Positions 14,501-24,248 of a stretch of DNA of 64,000 nucleotides are shown piece by piece (position 1 is the stretch's first letter; each line of letters starts with the position of its first letter). A program made the position numbers and the translations under genes. The DNA comes from Sipunculus nudus (Eukaryota; Annelida; Sipuncula; Golfingiida; Sipunculidae), in assembly GCA_026874595.1 (NCBI GenBank), contig CM049317.1, forward strand, positions 33,571,901 through 33,635,900, in the 5' to 3' direction. The notes beneath the pieces were generated by a model. The model had not been told where the DNA came from, ran no database searches, and saw only the letters and a list, made by a program, of their open reading frames with translations.

Positions 14501-15949
14501 GCAATCATTTGTACTTACTAATTCTTTGGTCCATTCATCTAAACACAGAGTCCTTGAAGGTCCAACAACTCTGCTGTGCTGCTATTCCCCATGCTAGTGC
14601 GTCACAGCTGAGTGATTCTGAGTACAACCCGGCCGTGAACACGTGTGCACAAATTTGCAATCTACGAACCTGCACCCCCAGCGGAGTTGAATTGTTTACA
14701 AATCTGTCGGCCGTTTGGTGCCAGCGGACCCCTGATGCGTGTCTTATTCCCTGGCCACGCGTTTCTTGGCGTCTCATCTGGAGGGATTGTTTATGCCGAA
14801 GCAAAACACCTTGTAAGTGGGCTATATCGGTGCCCCAGCGAAAGCCATACGCGGCTTGTAACCGACAATACTCGCGGTCCCACAAGAAAAGGACGTCTTC
14901 TCGTGAGTTTTTAAAAGTTGGCATACCCGCGTGGTGTGTGAAAGATATTCAATTACACCATCCAAGTCTAACACATTCTCCTTCACTAAAGTGTTCAATA
15001 TAGCCAAAATTCCAAGGGACCATTGGTGAAAAGTCAATTGGTCTATGTTTGGTTTCCGAGGCCCAGCATTTAACGTTAGGTATGGGGCACCGGCAGCCCG
15101 GTCAGACGATAATATTAGCGTTTCATCTCTACCACCCAAACGTCCACAAAATCAATAATATCATGACATTTCAAATTGTACTTCTCTGGGTTAACGCGTC
15201 CAGATGAACTTAAGGCGAATCCCACGAGAGCTGCTTCGTTAAAAGGTCCGCCATGCCAGCATGCCTCCGGATGTTCGCGCCGTCTGCGTTATGGTTGCTG
15301 CCATCTTGAGTAGGCTCCCTCTGTTGCCTGACGAGAACATTTAAACCCTTTCGCACATAATCATCATTTGCGCTGTCTTGCATTTCGTTTAGGCTTGCCC
15401 CCGACACAGGTTGACCTGACGTGGCATTTTCTCTCGAGGAAGGGTCGCCAACTCGGGTCAGAGTCGCAGCGACATCAGGGGCACCCCCCAAACAGTAACT
15501 GCCATTCGTACTCTCACGCCTGCTTTCTGGCTTAAGTTCTTGAACTGAATGTAAAATTAATTTTCCTTGACCACGTGGAATTTTAGATTTTTCTATGTCC
15601 TCAGCCTCCAATAAGGCCAACGCCTCAAGAGACGTAAAACCTTCTTGCAATAACTGTATCGCCGAAAAGTCTATCTTTTTTTTTCTGGGCCCACGTGTTT
15701 AACGCCCATAAAGGGTCATCTTCATGTTCCTCCAAAGTGGAAATTTTCAAACATCCACTTGCCGCGCTGGCCAGCTGCAAACTGAAGCAAACCGAATTCC
15801 TGACCCTCTTGGTCATAGCATTGGCGCCACCTACCGGTAAAAACACCTGGTGTTCATTCCCATAACTAAAACTATGCTGCCCCCTGGTTTCTGATGCTGT
15901 ATCTATACTCGCATGCAATTCCTCTAAATTTAACAACAGATAAACTTCC

Positions 15950-16011
<62 letters not shown>

Positions 16012-16491
16012 CCGTACCATTCCTTACCCAGTACGCATCACGCAATTAAGGAATATGTTTTGAGGTTTATCGCTGATCACACCTCTCTAATCGATTCTAC
16101 GCAGAGATATCGTTTTCGATGGAAGACATATATACATTTAAACAATACCTATGTCCAGGGGACTTGTGTACGTTGGAATCACTCTGGAAGGCGTATAAAA
16201 GCATCGTATAAGAAACTTAGCATCACCCGCTTTTTTTTGGCTTTAGGTTGCCATGACTTCATGTAATTTTGTTTTGTAAAACAGATCAGTATTGATTTTA
16301 TAATACAAATTGACGCAACAAGAGGACCTGGAATCACAAGCGATAAACACATAGCTAAACGCAGCCGAACAATTCAACAAAATATATTCTTGACGTACAT
16401 GAGCTATCAAACCCACAAGGAACAGTACACTCTAGGGCACATTGGATATTCATTCTTGTAATCACTTTTTCAAGTATGCAATTCCATTGTT

Positions 16492-16544
<53 letters not shown>

Positions 16545-16668
16545 CCGTGTTAGTCTGTAGTTGAAGCGAAGGTTAAGATAAACAGTGACGCGTTTTAGAT
16601 AGACTAACTAGTTGTGTGTTAATAAACTAGTTAGTCTATCTAAAAGGCGCCACTGTTTATCTTAACTT

Positions 16669-16731
<63 letters not shown>

Positions 16732-18566
16732 AACTACGGTGAACGTTTGCAAGAGAATTGAGATTAAAAGTAATGATTGTGAGGCATTAATAAACTCTAT
16801 ATCGCAAATGCCCAGTTATATTATTTAGTTGCAAACGTTTGTTAATGCTTTTTCCGCTGTTGAACATTTTTTCACAGGTGGATCTATGCAACGAAATAAA
16901 AAATGTGTTTCCTTAACAGACGTGTTTTCATTTAAACTGGGAGGATTAATCATATTGACAGGATACAAGTATAAATGTGATTTTCATGTATGATCATTGC
17001 AATTATCAACTGTCTATCTGAAATATTTGTATAATTGTTCATATTAACTATTAAGACTGTTTCCCTTGAACAGGACCTTTGACATGAATATAATTTATCC
17101 TAAATGTATGTAATAACATCCTAGTCTATTTTCTAAAATAAACCTGCATTGGAGGTTCTATAAAGAACCCAACACTTGAGTTCCATCAAGAACCTTTCAT
17201 GGTTCCCCATTCAGTCAATCATGAAGAACCTTGAATGATTCCTCCCAGAACTCTGTAACATATATCAAATATGGCGACATCTTCGTGCCAATATCGTACT
17301 GTAAGCACTAATAAACACCCGTCTATTTTCCGTCGTATTTCAATGTCAACAATATACATTTGACAGATGCCAGCGAATCTAAAATATAATTTTGTGAACC
17401 ATTGTTGAAAAGAAGACGCGACTCAATTTGTAGACACATTTTGTGTAGTAGAGTAGAACAGAGAACAAAAGGATCTAGTTTGAAGGGTCTAAGTTACTAG
17501 TATATTAGGTCAACTTCTGTTATCCGTCGTATAATATAAGTGATGCCCAACCGTCACATTGATTTCATTGAAATATTTTGAAATTGCATAAAACATATAC
17601 AAACAAATAAAAAACAACGCAGCTGTTATTATTTTATTAGGTAGTTTTGCGTGTTCTCAAATTTTCTCAACTGGCCGAAACTCCAAGATAGAGAGTAAAC
17701 TTCAAACTAAGAGAGCTAGATCACCTAGGATAACAAAAATGCTTAATATAGCTGAAAGTACGTTAACAGTTCTCCGTTAGAGGAGGTTACTTGTCCGTAT
17801 GTTATCAGGATTTATGCTTGTTTATTTAGCAATTATTATCTGCTATACAAAATCGCTAAATTAGTCTAATTAAGAGCCTGTTTTGCCTGCATTTTTAGCT
17901 CACCCAGCCACAGGTGATGCCGCGGCTGTCCGTCCGGCGTTCGTTAAGAAAAACACACAAATAAATTTATATGCTTCCATACCTTTAATTCAAAATTGAT
18001 TTTCATTTTGTTTGTTTTATCTTGTTAAACAGGGTGATAGTTTGTAAATTTATACGTGAATTGTGAATTTCATAAATGATGCAAATTTATTCAAATTCTC
18101 CAAATAAAAAAATGCTTCTTCTCTTTAATTTCCCGACCGATCATGATTTAATTTCGTAAACCTGATAGGGTTTCTACGCAGTTTTGAAACTTTGTATAAG
18201 TTTATGAACCTTTTTTCGAGATCACAATAATTTTTTTTTCTGATTTGGCTTGGAAACGTCGTCTAAATATGTTCACAGGATGATAAACATGCAAGTTAGG
18301 TATCCTGAGATTCAAACTTTTAGTGACAACAATAGTTTATTTCCATGCGCTTTGTGACAATTTGATTACGTCAAGGGCACTAGTTATAAAATGCAATGGG
18401 AGTACACAAGCTAGTGATCCATCAATTATATATTAATGTTCGTTGGTAAAAGGAAGAAAATATTCTTACCATTATTTTGTCGGCACATTTGAGTCCACGT
18501 TATGTCACATGCCTGAACGATCAAAAATATAGTCAACAGAAACCGTCTAATTTCCAGATATTCCAT
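70..18566 (-). CDS. Gene A: CTLD/WSC cell-surface receptor, 3' end outside window
   Basis: Eight exons were joined by GT/AG sites and matching phases: 18566-18470, 9639-9439, 8899-8763, 8607-8463, 8134-7976, 1819-1535, 646-494 and 249-70. They give about 452 residues: signal peptide, CTLD1 first half, WSC domain (two exons), CTLD1 second half, CTLD2 (two exons), Thr/Ser-rich stalk. The last donor (GTAAGT) is at 69, so transmembrane and cytoplasmic exons like those of gene B should lie beyond the left edge. No stop or frameshift was found. Introns 1 (8.8 kb) and 5 (6.2 kb) are swollen by repeats. The family role is extracellular recognition of glycans or proteins; ligand and tissue are unknown. 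The exon model rests on sequence signals and on agreement with gene B, not on transcripts. Confidence 0.8.
494..1819 (-). CDS. Gene A exons 6-7: CTLD2
   Basis: Exon 6 (1819-1535, 285 bp) encodes KCLAYIGKRHTWETAVDQC and a segment ending FWTFGSSRRWVWEDK. Exon 7 (646-494, 153 bp) encodes RWDNEHGK...HCTLLNENAKWES...AAYICESG. This is a second complete CTLD with normal halves and nothing inserted at the equivalent intron, which is only 888 bp. It also lacks EPN and WND. All phases are 1. The intron shows no other gene. Confidence 0.82.
2180..2392 (-). pseudogene. Possible LINE reverse-transcriptase tail fragment
   Basis: A minus-strand 70-residue reading frame contains KRLSRIQNTA, which resembles the 'RLQ.IQN.AARL' segment near the end of CR1/jockey-type reverse transcriptases. 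The rest is not recognisable. It lies in gene A intron 5. Weak evidence. Confidence 0.2.
2830..4170. repeat. Four degenerate tandem copies of a ~335-bp repeat
   Basis: The segment 'ctgatgaaacac...gaatatgca.gcaaagaa.catggtgat.aatgcat' recurs at about 2923, 3259, 3599 and 3930 (periods 336, 340, 331). Each unit also has 'aaaaatccaggtggcgcca' and a 'gatcggagg..atgggtaacag' segment. Copies have indels and no shared long frame, so the short frames here are not genes. A related fragment is at about 7030-7130, and an inverted set is at 53.2-54.3 kb. The array accounts for part of the expansion of gene A intron 5. Confidence 0.8.
5075..5554 (+). mobile_element. Possible solo LTR or promoter relic in gene A intron 5
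   Basis: The stretch opens with TGTTAC and closes with GTGACA. It has a good TATA box (GAGTATATAAAGG at about 5314) and a GC-richer, gene-like composition unlike its surroundings. No target-site duplication and no second LTR were found. A 93-codon open frame inside is not recognisable as a protein. The flanks 4.2-5.07 kb and 5.6-7.9 kb show no gene, only a (TA)n tract at 5849-5890 and scattered repeat pieces. Confidence 0.3.
5849..5890. repeat. (TA)n microsatellite
   Basis: Uninterrupted TA dinucleotides. They produce the apparent Tyr-Ile run in the overlapping reading frame, which is not a protein feature. Confidence 0.95.
7976..8134 (-). CDS. Gene A exon 5: C-terminal half of CTLD1
   Basis: 159 bp, phase 1 in and out. 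It encodes FPAKHIWKTFHPVGLTDYQ..., then a Cys, WIEDKRC and HYPLCILG, the closing half of a CTLD with its two conserved disulphide cysteines. The Ca-binding motifs EPN/QPD and WND are absent (HPVG and WIED stand near their places), so Ca-dependent sugar binding is doubtful. Acceptor TTTTAG, donor GTAAG. Confidence 0.8.
8463..8899 (-). CDS. Gene A exons 3-4: WSC domain cassette
   Basis: Exon 3 (8899-8763) encodes GVYYQGCYKSG...CKYHCHRFKYFSHHK. Exon 4 (8607-8463) encodes ICCCGDKFG...CSVCDGDMPCGEDSTHRAIYM. Together they carry the Cys pattern and YxGCY start of a WSC (cell-wall/stress component) domain, a putative carbohydrate-binding module. Entry and exit are both in phase 1, so the 282-bp cassette can be skipped without a frameshift. 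It lies between the two halves of CTLD1. The donor after exon 4 is GTAAAC. Confidence 0.8.
9439..9639 (-). CDS. Gene A exon 2: N-terminal half of CTLD1
   Basis: 201 bp, phase 1 at both ends. It encodes WYCIYLGDVNWADAQAAC, then a WIGG motif and NWMNKG. This is the long-loop-free half of a C-type lectin fold: the 'W..A...C' helix, the central WIG strand and the W.W strand. Acceptor TTGTAG and donor GTAAAA. The matching 201-bp exons of genes B and C confirm the boundaries. Confidence 0.85.
9640..11170. other. Gene A intron 1, proximal part: no gene, aligns with gene B intron 1
   Basis: No coding pattern found. Segments such as 'gtgctgcttag.....aataa', 'gatgaaag.aaat.taata..agataat' and 'tcacagaa.....aatatta....gataac' recur in the same order at 48.5-49.2 kb in gene B intron 1, showing common descent of the introns. 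Confidence 0.6.
11474..11594. repeat. (AG)n microsatellite
   Basis: About 120 bp of AG dinucleotides with a few breaks, polypurine on the plus strand. Reading frames through it (Arg-Glu or Leu-Ser runs) are artefacts. Confidence 0.95.
12048..12895 (-). pseudogene. DIRS tyrosine recombinase, inactive
   Basis: Frames 12891-12586, 12576-12319 and 12275-12048 cover the N-terminal SAM-like part (CYIAHLAESLSFKSIRRYLN), a middle part (FFSFLRKSILLP) and the catalytic end GHSFHQGGAFFAAQSGLSII, KQHGDWHSDAYRRYI. The nucleophile Tyr and the HGDW are present. The H-x-x-R arginine is replaced (HSFH in place of HSFR), and stops separate the parts. Confidence 0.8.
12976..14485 (-). pseudogene. DIRS reverse transcriptase and RNase H, inactive
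   Basis: Recognisable in order: GPLAAIPKQGDAVQLIHDCS (about 14300), YMAKVDLKSEYRSV (about 14150), AYLNEFLIIINSK (13940 down), TFLGINIGSV, then an RNase H with GVYTDTCKTGAAAVY (about 13465) and FWLSVFYNFRITAVHIAGKF (13204 down). The catalytic Y-x-D-D of reverse transcriptase reads Y-L-N-E, so both catalytic aspartates of the box are changed. Several stops interrupt it. Confidence 0.8.
14535..15951 (-). pseudogene. DIRS gag-like ORF, broken
   Basis: Frames at 15951-15625, 15650-15210, 15139-14822 and 14924-14535 follow one another with frame changes. The second contains EGFTSLEALALLEAEDIEKS followed by IPRGQGKLILHSVQEL, a SAM-like helix bundle of the kind often seen in DIRS first ORFs. The last contains LWDREYCRLQAAYGFRWGTD, typical of the same proteins. 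At least three frameshifts separate the parts. Confidence 0.7.
15954..16002. repeat. (TA)n microsatellite
   Basis: TA run directly abutting the upstream end of the DIRS relic. Confidence 0.95.
16495..16726. repeat. Foldback (45-bp arms) enclosed by two (TA)n tracts
   Basis: Arms 16568-16612 and 16625-16670 are near-perfect inverted repeats (gaaggttaagataaacagtg ... cactgtttatcttaactttc) around a 12-bp spacer, with (TA)n on both sides. The lead-in 'tagccgtgttagtctgtag' is shared with the foldback at 41.8 kb, so both belong to one repeat family. A strong cruciform or hairpin is expected. Confidence 0.85.
16740..18469. other. Gene A intron 1, distal part: no gene, aligns with gene B intron 1
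   Basis: 17270-17540 aligns with 49240-49450 ('gccagcgaatct.aa..atattttgtgagcc...tgtt.aaaagaag'), and 17900-18469 with 51830-52145. It contains a short run of AGAACC palindromes near 17155-17250 and the start of a dispersed repeat ('tagctcacccagccacaggtgatgc', 17898) common in bivalve genomes. Confidence 0.5.
18470..18566 (-). CDS. Gene A exon 1: signal peptide
   Basis: Begins at the ATG (18566) and reads MEYLEIRRFLLTIFLIVQAC followed by a short tail ending CRQNN. It has a basic pair, a hydrophobic core and a plausible cleavage region. It ends in phase 1 at a GTAAGA donor. Gene B exon 1 has the same length (97 bp) and a very similar sequence, which supports both the start codon and the donor. 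Confidence 0.8.
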
Positions 18567-19140
18567 CTACGATGATTCGCATGTGCCAAAGCGCTGACTT
18601 TAATCGAGAATCTCCCGTGTCAAATTCGCAGATAAACTACCACGACCTATACATAACTAATGCACCAAGCTTGTGTGTACAGCTGTATATGCGTTTTGTT
18701 TATGTGTTGATTCACTCAGTAGTTGTTACTTCCTTGTTCAGTGACTGCATAGTGCGACGAGTTGGTAACACAGGTTATGCTAAGATGACACATGTAGTCA
18801 TCTAAAAATAGGGCAACGAGTCTGTGTGAATATAACACGGCGATTTGCGGTTTATCAAGAGGTTACTGTCAGATGACAGTCTTTAACTCAGGTAACTAAA
18901 GTCATATCAGTCAAGCTGCTGTATATTTTAATCGATGGATCAATGGCCTGCAGGTGGCACTTTTTATTCGATGGTGTTGAATGAAGGTGACCATGAAATA
19001 AAAATGTTATTTTTTAGCTTTCTAGAATCTCAGTTTTTTTTATGCACGGAGTACGGGATGCCAACCTGTCATTAAGGCATTAGAGTACATCTCTGAAGTA
19101 CTGTCAATATTTCAGTAATTTACTATTAAGGCAAAAAGCA

Positions 19141-19196
19141 TCGGTGGGGATTGAACCGGTGACCTATGAGCTCCCAACTGAACGCCTTAACCAAAT
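19141..19196 (-). repeat. tRNA-derived SINE-like relic
   Basis: On the minus strand it reads GGTTAAGGCGTTCAGTTGGG, a possible A box, and then CCGGTTCAATCCCCACC, a good B-box match (GGTTCRANYCC). It has no convincing cloverleaf or anticodon arm, so it is more likely a SINE head than a tRNA gene. A decayed counterpart sits at the same place upstream of gene B. Confidence 0.45.
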
Positions 19197-19248
19197 TCAC
19201 ACCTAGGAAAAAGGTTCATCTTCCCGTGAAAAGGACGATCGAAAGGTC

Positions 19249-19258
19249 TATTTATATA
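19249..19258 (-). promoter_or_regulatory. TATA-like box upstream of gene A
   Basis: TATATAAATA on the minus strand, 683 bp before the gene A ATG. The surrounding block is conserved upstream of gene B, where TATATAAGTA lies 657 bp before its ATG. The distance implies a long leader or a non-coding first exon; transcription from here is inferred. Confidence 0.35.
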
Positions 19259-19454
19259 AAGATATGGAGATAATCACTCCTCCCTGTTTGCTTTGGTATG
19301 TATGTTTGTTCGTTTTAGCCTCTGGAGTCCTCATGGCTCCATGGGAATGCTAATGAACCCTGATGTTTAAAAAGCGGGCGTTAACTGTGACGTCAGTTGA
19401 CATTCTAGATCTGGCAGGGTCAAATGTTAGCTGAGACATTCACCATCCAAAGTT

Positions 19455-19686
19455 GTAGAATCTTTCCAGTCTACATTATTTAAGCGTCACATTCCAATTC
19501 ATGAGACCTCTTTCGAGTAAACTGACATATCTGACTCATCGTCTATACCTTTCGACAGGATAGTATATGTGTAGAATCTTTCCAGTCTACATTATTTAAG
19601 CGTCACATTCCAATTCATGAGACCTCTTTTGAGTAAACTGACATCTCTGACTCATCGTCTATACCTTTCGACAGGATAGTATATGT
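19455..19686. repeat. Two tandem 116-bp copies upstream of gene A
   Basis: The segment beginning gtagaatctttccagtctac is repeated with period 116 (19461 and 19577 are equivalent) and nearly no mismatch. It lies about 200 bp upstream of the TATA-like box of gene A, so it may duplicate promoter elements. No second copy was seen upstream of gene B. Confidence 0.85.
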
Positions 19687-19689
19687 GCA

Positions 19690-20897
19690 TCCTCGTTTGA
19701 GTGTACGTTCGTGTATTTGATCTTTTGTCTTTGTCTGTTCACAACACAATTCACTTAGTCATTAACAGAATCTAATTTTCAGGGCGTTTAGGGAATCGGC
19801 CAAGGAAGAATAGATTAGATTTTAGTGTTGACCGGGCGCATGATGCGGAAAATTTTCAAATATACTTAATTATGCACTGGAAATATCGGCCGATTATGTG
19901 AATGTAAACACATGGCAGAGACATGCATTTGTTGAATTTCAAATTTCTATTTTACCATATAATGTGAGAATTTTTGACAATAAACATGTTTTGCCTCGAA
20001 TTTACATCAAATACTTTATAACAAATATACATTAAATTACTGTAAATGGTTCGTTTGTTTGCCCTCCTGTACGATTACATTAAGATAACCCTCGTATATA
20101 TCACTGCCGTGTCTTTTTTATTTATTTTTTTAGACAAGATGTGGGAAAAGCATTTGGATTCGGACAAATATCAACATTATATTAAAGGGGCCCAATTATT
20201 TTTAAAGCATGTTCAATTAACAAGAAAAAATAGCTTCTTCCCTTTAAAATGAACCTGTATCTGCCAAAATGTTGCCTTGAAACCGTTTGCTTGCTTCTGT
20301 AAATGAGTGTTAAAATCAGTGGACCGGACACGATCACAGGCAGGTGTAAACATAAACACCGTGCATCATGGGGCCACAACACGTGTTAATCAGGAGATGC
20401 ACTGACTGACATGGTTAAAAAAATATAATACATGTATCCGCAGGCGACGCACAATGGGACCTCCGGTCACACGACTTTGTTATGGTAAACAGACACACGT
20501 GGACTGTGTTTACCAACACACAGAACCATTACAAAGTGTTTAACATCCGTATGTGGGGTACTGAGACGGTGTGCTGGGATGGTTTAGCTGGGAAACTTTC
20601 GTATGAACCTGAAATTGAACTGATAGTGTGAAAGCATATGTTTTATATACCTCCTGATTATGTCCCTTAACTAAAGATCTTACACGTAAATTACTCTGAA
20701 TTAACCAAACACCATCGACTTAACACATACTCATCGTATATAATATTTCTTAGAAACCTGCACAATGACAACAAAGGTGTCAACTATGAGCTTAATTATA
20801 TATACACAGGTAGGGGAGAAGAGATATTAGGACACACACAAACACCACAACACAAAAAATAGAATTTTCTACACAGAAAATTTTACTGAACTGTCAT

Positions 20898-20992
<95 letters not shown>

Positions 20993-22915
20993 TACGTGTT
21001 TGTGTGTGTGTGTATGTATACTTTCGAGTACCGTTACTACTTTTTACATTCTAATATCTCGACTCATGTGTAAATACTATAAAGCTACTATAAAGTTACT
21101 CATGCATACTCTGCCATTAAATGGACTGAAACTGTAAAAGAATCAGAAGTCGCATCACGTTGTACTCAGCTCATCTCGTCGGTCACTACTTGATGCAAAT
21201 CCAGTTGTGAATCAACTGACCTTTGGCAGTCAGTCAATCTCATGCAGTTAAGTGACTACGCCCCATGCACACTGCTTGGACTATATCTTCCCGGATCTTT
21301 GGAACCATATGAGTTTTGACACATATCTGTTGTCGTGTTTGTTCCACAGCTTTGTCATCACAGGCTGGTTAATTGATTGGTTCTTTGTAAAACCGATCTT
21401 TTTTTCGTAAAGCCTGTCCAGGGTAATGGGACCTGGCATTACTAAACAACAACTAAACAGTGTATAATAAAAAGATTCATTATTAAAACTAAGACACAAC
21501 AAGTGTATCCCCTCATTATTTGTCCTAGTTGATTGTTTAGGTTTTTGACGTTTAGCAAATTTACTCAAAAAGTGGTGTACAGATTGATGACCTTTTGATC
21601 AGGGTTAGGGTACCACCATCGAAACATTCCATTTATTTTAGAGGTATTCTTTAACACAATAATGTTTTTATTATTTAAAAGAAAATCTCAAATGACCGAT
21701 GAGGGATAGGTCATTTGTCCACTGATATTGGGGCCGGCTTTGTTCTCGCAATTAAAACTGACTTTGCACCATTAGTGCAGTACTTCGTTCACATGTGACA
21801 CACATTTCTCTCTCTTAGATTTCTTGTATTTCCTGGGTTTAGGTGGCACTCGCCTTAAATTTTCTATACTTACCTAACACGAACAGTTGGCAAAGACTGC
21901 AAGGTACATTTACTTCGTTGATTAAGAGGCGTGCGGAACCCACTGGTCAGCCAGCCGGGAGTGTGCTTATCTTGATTACCGGCACTCGATTATTTACACT
22001 ATTATCCTTTGATAGGAAAAAGATTACACCAAATAAACAGAAAAATAATACAAGTTCAATAAGTTTGAACTCAATAAATGTATCAACTAACAGTCCAGTC
22101 AGCCCCATTTCAATATAATTGAATCATCTTGAATAAAAATTCTTTAAAAAATACTCCGAATAATAGTGACATAAATTGATTTTAAATATCCTTGTTCAGT
22201 TAAAAAATTATCATATCTTGAAATCGCAAAATAGCTTCTTGCTGAAGCTTGTGTGTCGCATAAAACTGGTGATGTCACTCTCTTCCATTTGTTTTTGCAT
22301 GTTCTTGTTTTACATGCAGTCATATATATTCACATATACATGAGGAGACTGAACAGTTTGTGTTGAACTAGAAAATACAATAATTGAACAGTATACCGAG
22401 TTCCGACCAGGATGTAGACCTTTTATTATCATATGTGTATGCTCTTTTTCAAATCCACAAATTGAAATAACTTTGGTTCAAAAAGTGGAAAATATTTAGT
22501 TCAATGGTAGCAGCGTTATGGCGTTCTGTACAAAAACGCCCGCATATTTCAGCTTTGCATCAGTAAGTTTCATTACTGGAATGGTCTAAGGAACAAGTTG
22601 ATGTATGATGCCAAATGTATATATTTTGTTACAGGTGGTTTGTCCGATAGGAGAGCCCTCCTATTGCACTTTAAAAAGTCACACACGTCTTCTCCACTTT
22701 TACGCAGCCTGATTATTAGTCACAACAAGAAATAAATTTACTCTTATTATTTTAAAATTATACACATGCATGTAGCGAGTGTACGATAATTACATACCTA
22801 ACTTTTGAAACAGATAATTTGCAGCTGTTTAAATAGTGAAAAGGGGAATAAAATTTAATTGGATCACTTTAGTTCAGTGTTCCAATATGGGCGTGAGTAT
22901 AGGAATATAAGACTT
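19690..22915. other. Intergenic stretch without recognised genes
   Basis: Short frames only, none with a family signature or codon continuity. It includes a (TA)n/(TG)n tract at 20903-21022. The last 4 bp (ACTT) form the target duplication of the gypsy element. Confidence 0.6.
20903..21022. repeat. (TA)n followed by (TG)n microsatellite
   Basis: About 55 bp of TA run directly into TG/TATG/TACG-rich repeats. Confidence 0.95.
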
Positions 22916-22990
22916 TGTAAGATTTGAGATGAATTGTATATACTTGCATTTATTGTCTTCATTGTATGTACGTGTTGTGTATGTATGTGT

Positions 22991-23047
<57 letters not shown>

Positions 23048-23469
23048 AAAGGGAACAAACCTTACATAGCTACGCTCTCTCCCATTTCTGTATGCATTTA
23101 TTTCGCTTATGTATTTAGGTATATTTTCATAATTCCTTGATCATAACTATTATTAGGATCCTTGAATATAATTTACTACATTGTTATACAAGACCAATCG
23201 GTGTGAGAGTTGACAGGCTTTTGTTATTACTTACACTTAAGTTTTACTCGGGAGAATATACTCCGCATTGCTTGTGTGCATTAAATCCCTATCCAACTGT
23301 CGGTACAGCTATTATAGGAATCAATGTGTGTGTTTCCACTATTCATATGTCATAATTAGAAGAAATACAAGTAAATATTCAAGTTATTGATAAAGGGAAG
23401 ACCTCTGCTTCTATCTTTACTGTTCTTTATTGGGAGGGGGATTATTATTATTATTATTTTCATTATTAA

Positions 23470-23508
<39 letters not shown>

Positions 23509-24201
23509 TCTTTGGTCTATAAGCTCTTTATGTCCCGTTAAAACAGGTAGCCACAAAAGCTAATATCGAATGACTCATTGTGGGGCAAATTATTTCAAAC
23601 TTGTAAAACATCAGCTTTGTTCAAAATTGTATATTTGATCAAACGGGCAACTCCTGCAGTACCGCTTAACATTTCACACATTACAAGACTTGTTTACACG
23701 ATGGCCGGTACTAATTGCATAATCTGCCAGCTGTGGTCAATCGGGCCCTTATTTGTTAGACCCGAGATCCGACCGTTAACCTCGTAACTGCTAGCGCTAA
23801 TTAGTTGCACGTGATTCTCGATCGGTCGCAACCGGGGGCCTGGAGATAATTAAGTAGAATCCCACCTGTGTTGTTATCAACAAGCGCCCCGGTCACGCAC
23901 ATATCACACAGGAGTATGTCCCCAGACTATAGCGTGGTCGCAACATTCTGGCCTTCTTTCTATTGGTCGATGACCTCACGGGCCCCTCCCCAATAGTGGG
24001 TCCCGGGGGGTCGTCGGCCAATGGAGAGAGGGGATCTGGTGGGGCGACGAGGCCGAAGGGGGGAGAGCACGGAGACGGGGGTCAGTTAGGACTTAGGAGC
24101 TCGTAGAGCCACACTGTGTATGTTGATACCTAATGGATACGGAATAAAATTCATATAAAGAAATACAGACTTTTTCTTCTGTGGACTACACTAAGTTTAC
24201 A
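22916..24201 (+). repeat. 5' LTR of the gypsy element
   Basis: Ends TGTAA...TTACA. It contains (TA)n (about 22990-23046) and (ATT)n (about 23445-23508) tracts and then a GC-rich, TATA-less stretch with ATTGG (23960) and CCAAT (24019) boxes. An AATAAA follows at about 24142. This fits a U3 promoter followed by R/U5. Several short frames inside are repeated in the 3' LTR and are not genes. Confidence 0.92.
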
Positions 24202-24248
24202 GTGACGAGCGTGCCAGTTACTTCTGTGAAGTCAGATAATACACAAAC

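Larger units (their letters stand above)
11800..15953 (-). mobile_element. Decayed DIRS-type (tyrosine recombinase) retroelement
   Basis: On the minus strand come, in order, a gag-like region with a SAM-like segment, reverse transcriptase plus RNase H, and a tyrosine recombinase, the gene order of DIRS elements. All parts are broken by frameshifts and stops. Past the recombinase the sequences ACGGGTTTGGG (12016-12006) and CCCAAACCCGT (about 11812-11802) form an inverted pair, possibly the terminal/internal complementary repeats of DIRS. The 5' side ends abruptly at a (TA)n tract (15954-16002). It lies in gene A intron 1 and has no counterpart in gene B, so it inserted after the duplication. 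Confidence 0.8.

Noticed and set aside
14509-15003. A 164-codon plus-strand frame
   Set aside because: Antisense of the DIRS gag-like region.
19141-19196. A tRNA gene on the minus strand
   Set aside because: A and B boxes are visible but I could not form a convincing acceptor stem or anticodon arm; treated as a SINE-like relic.
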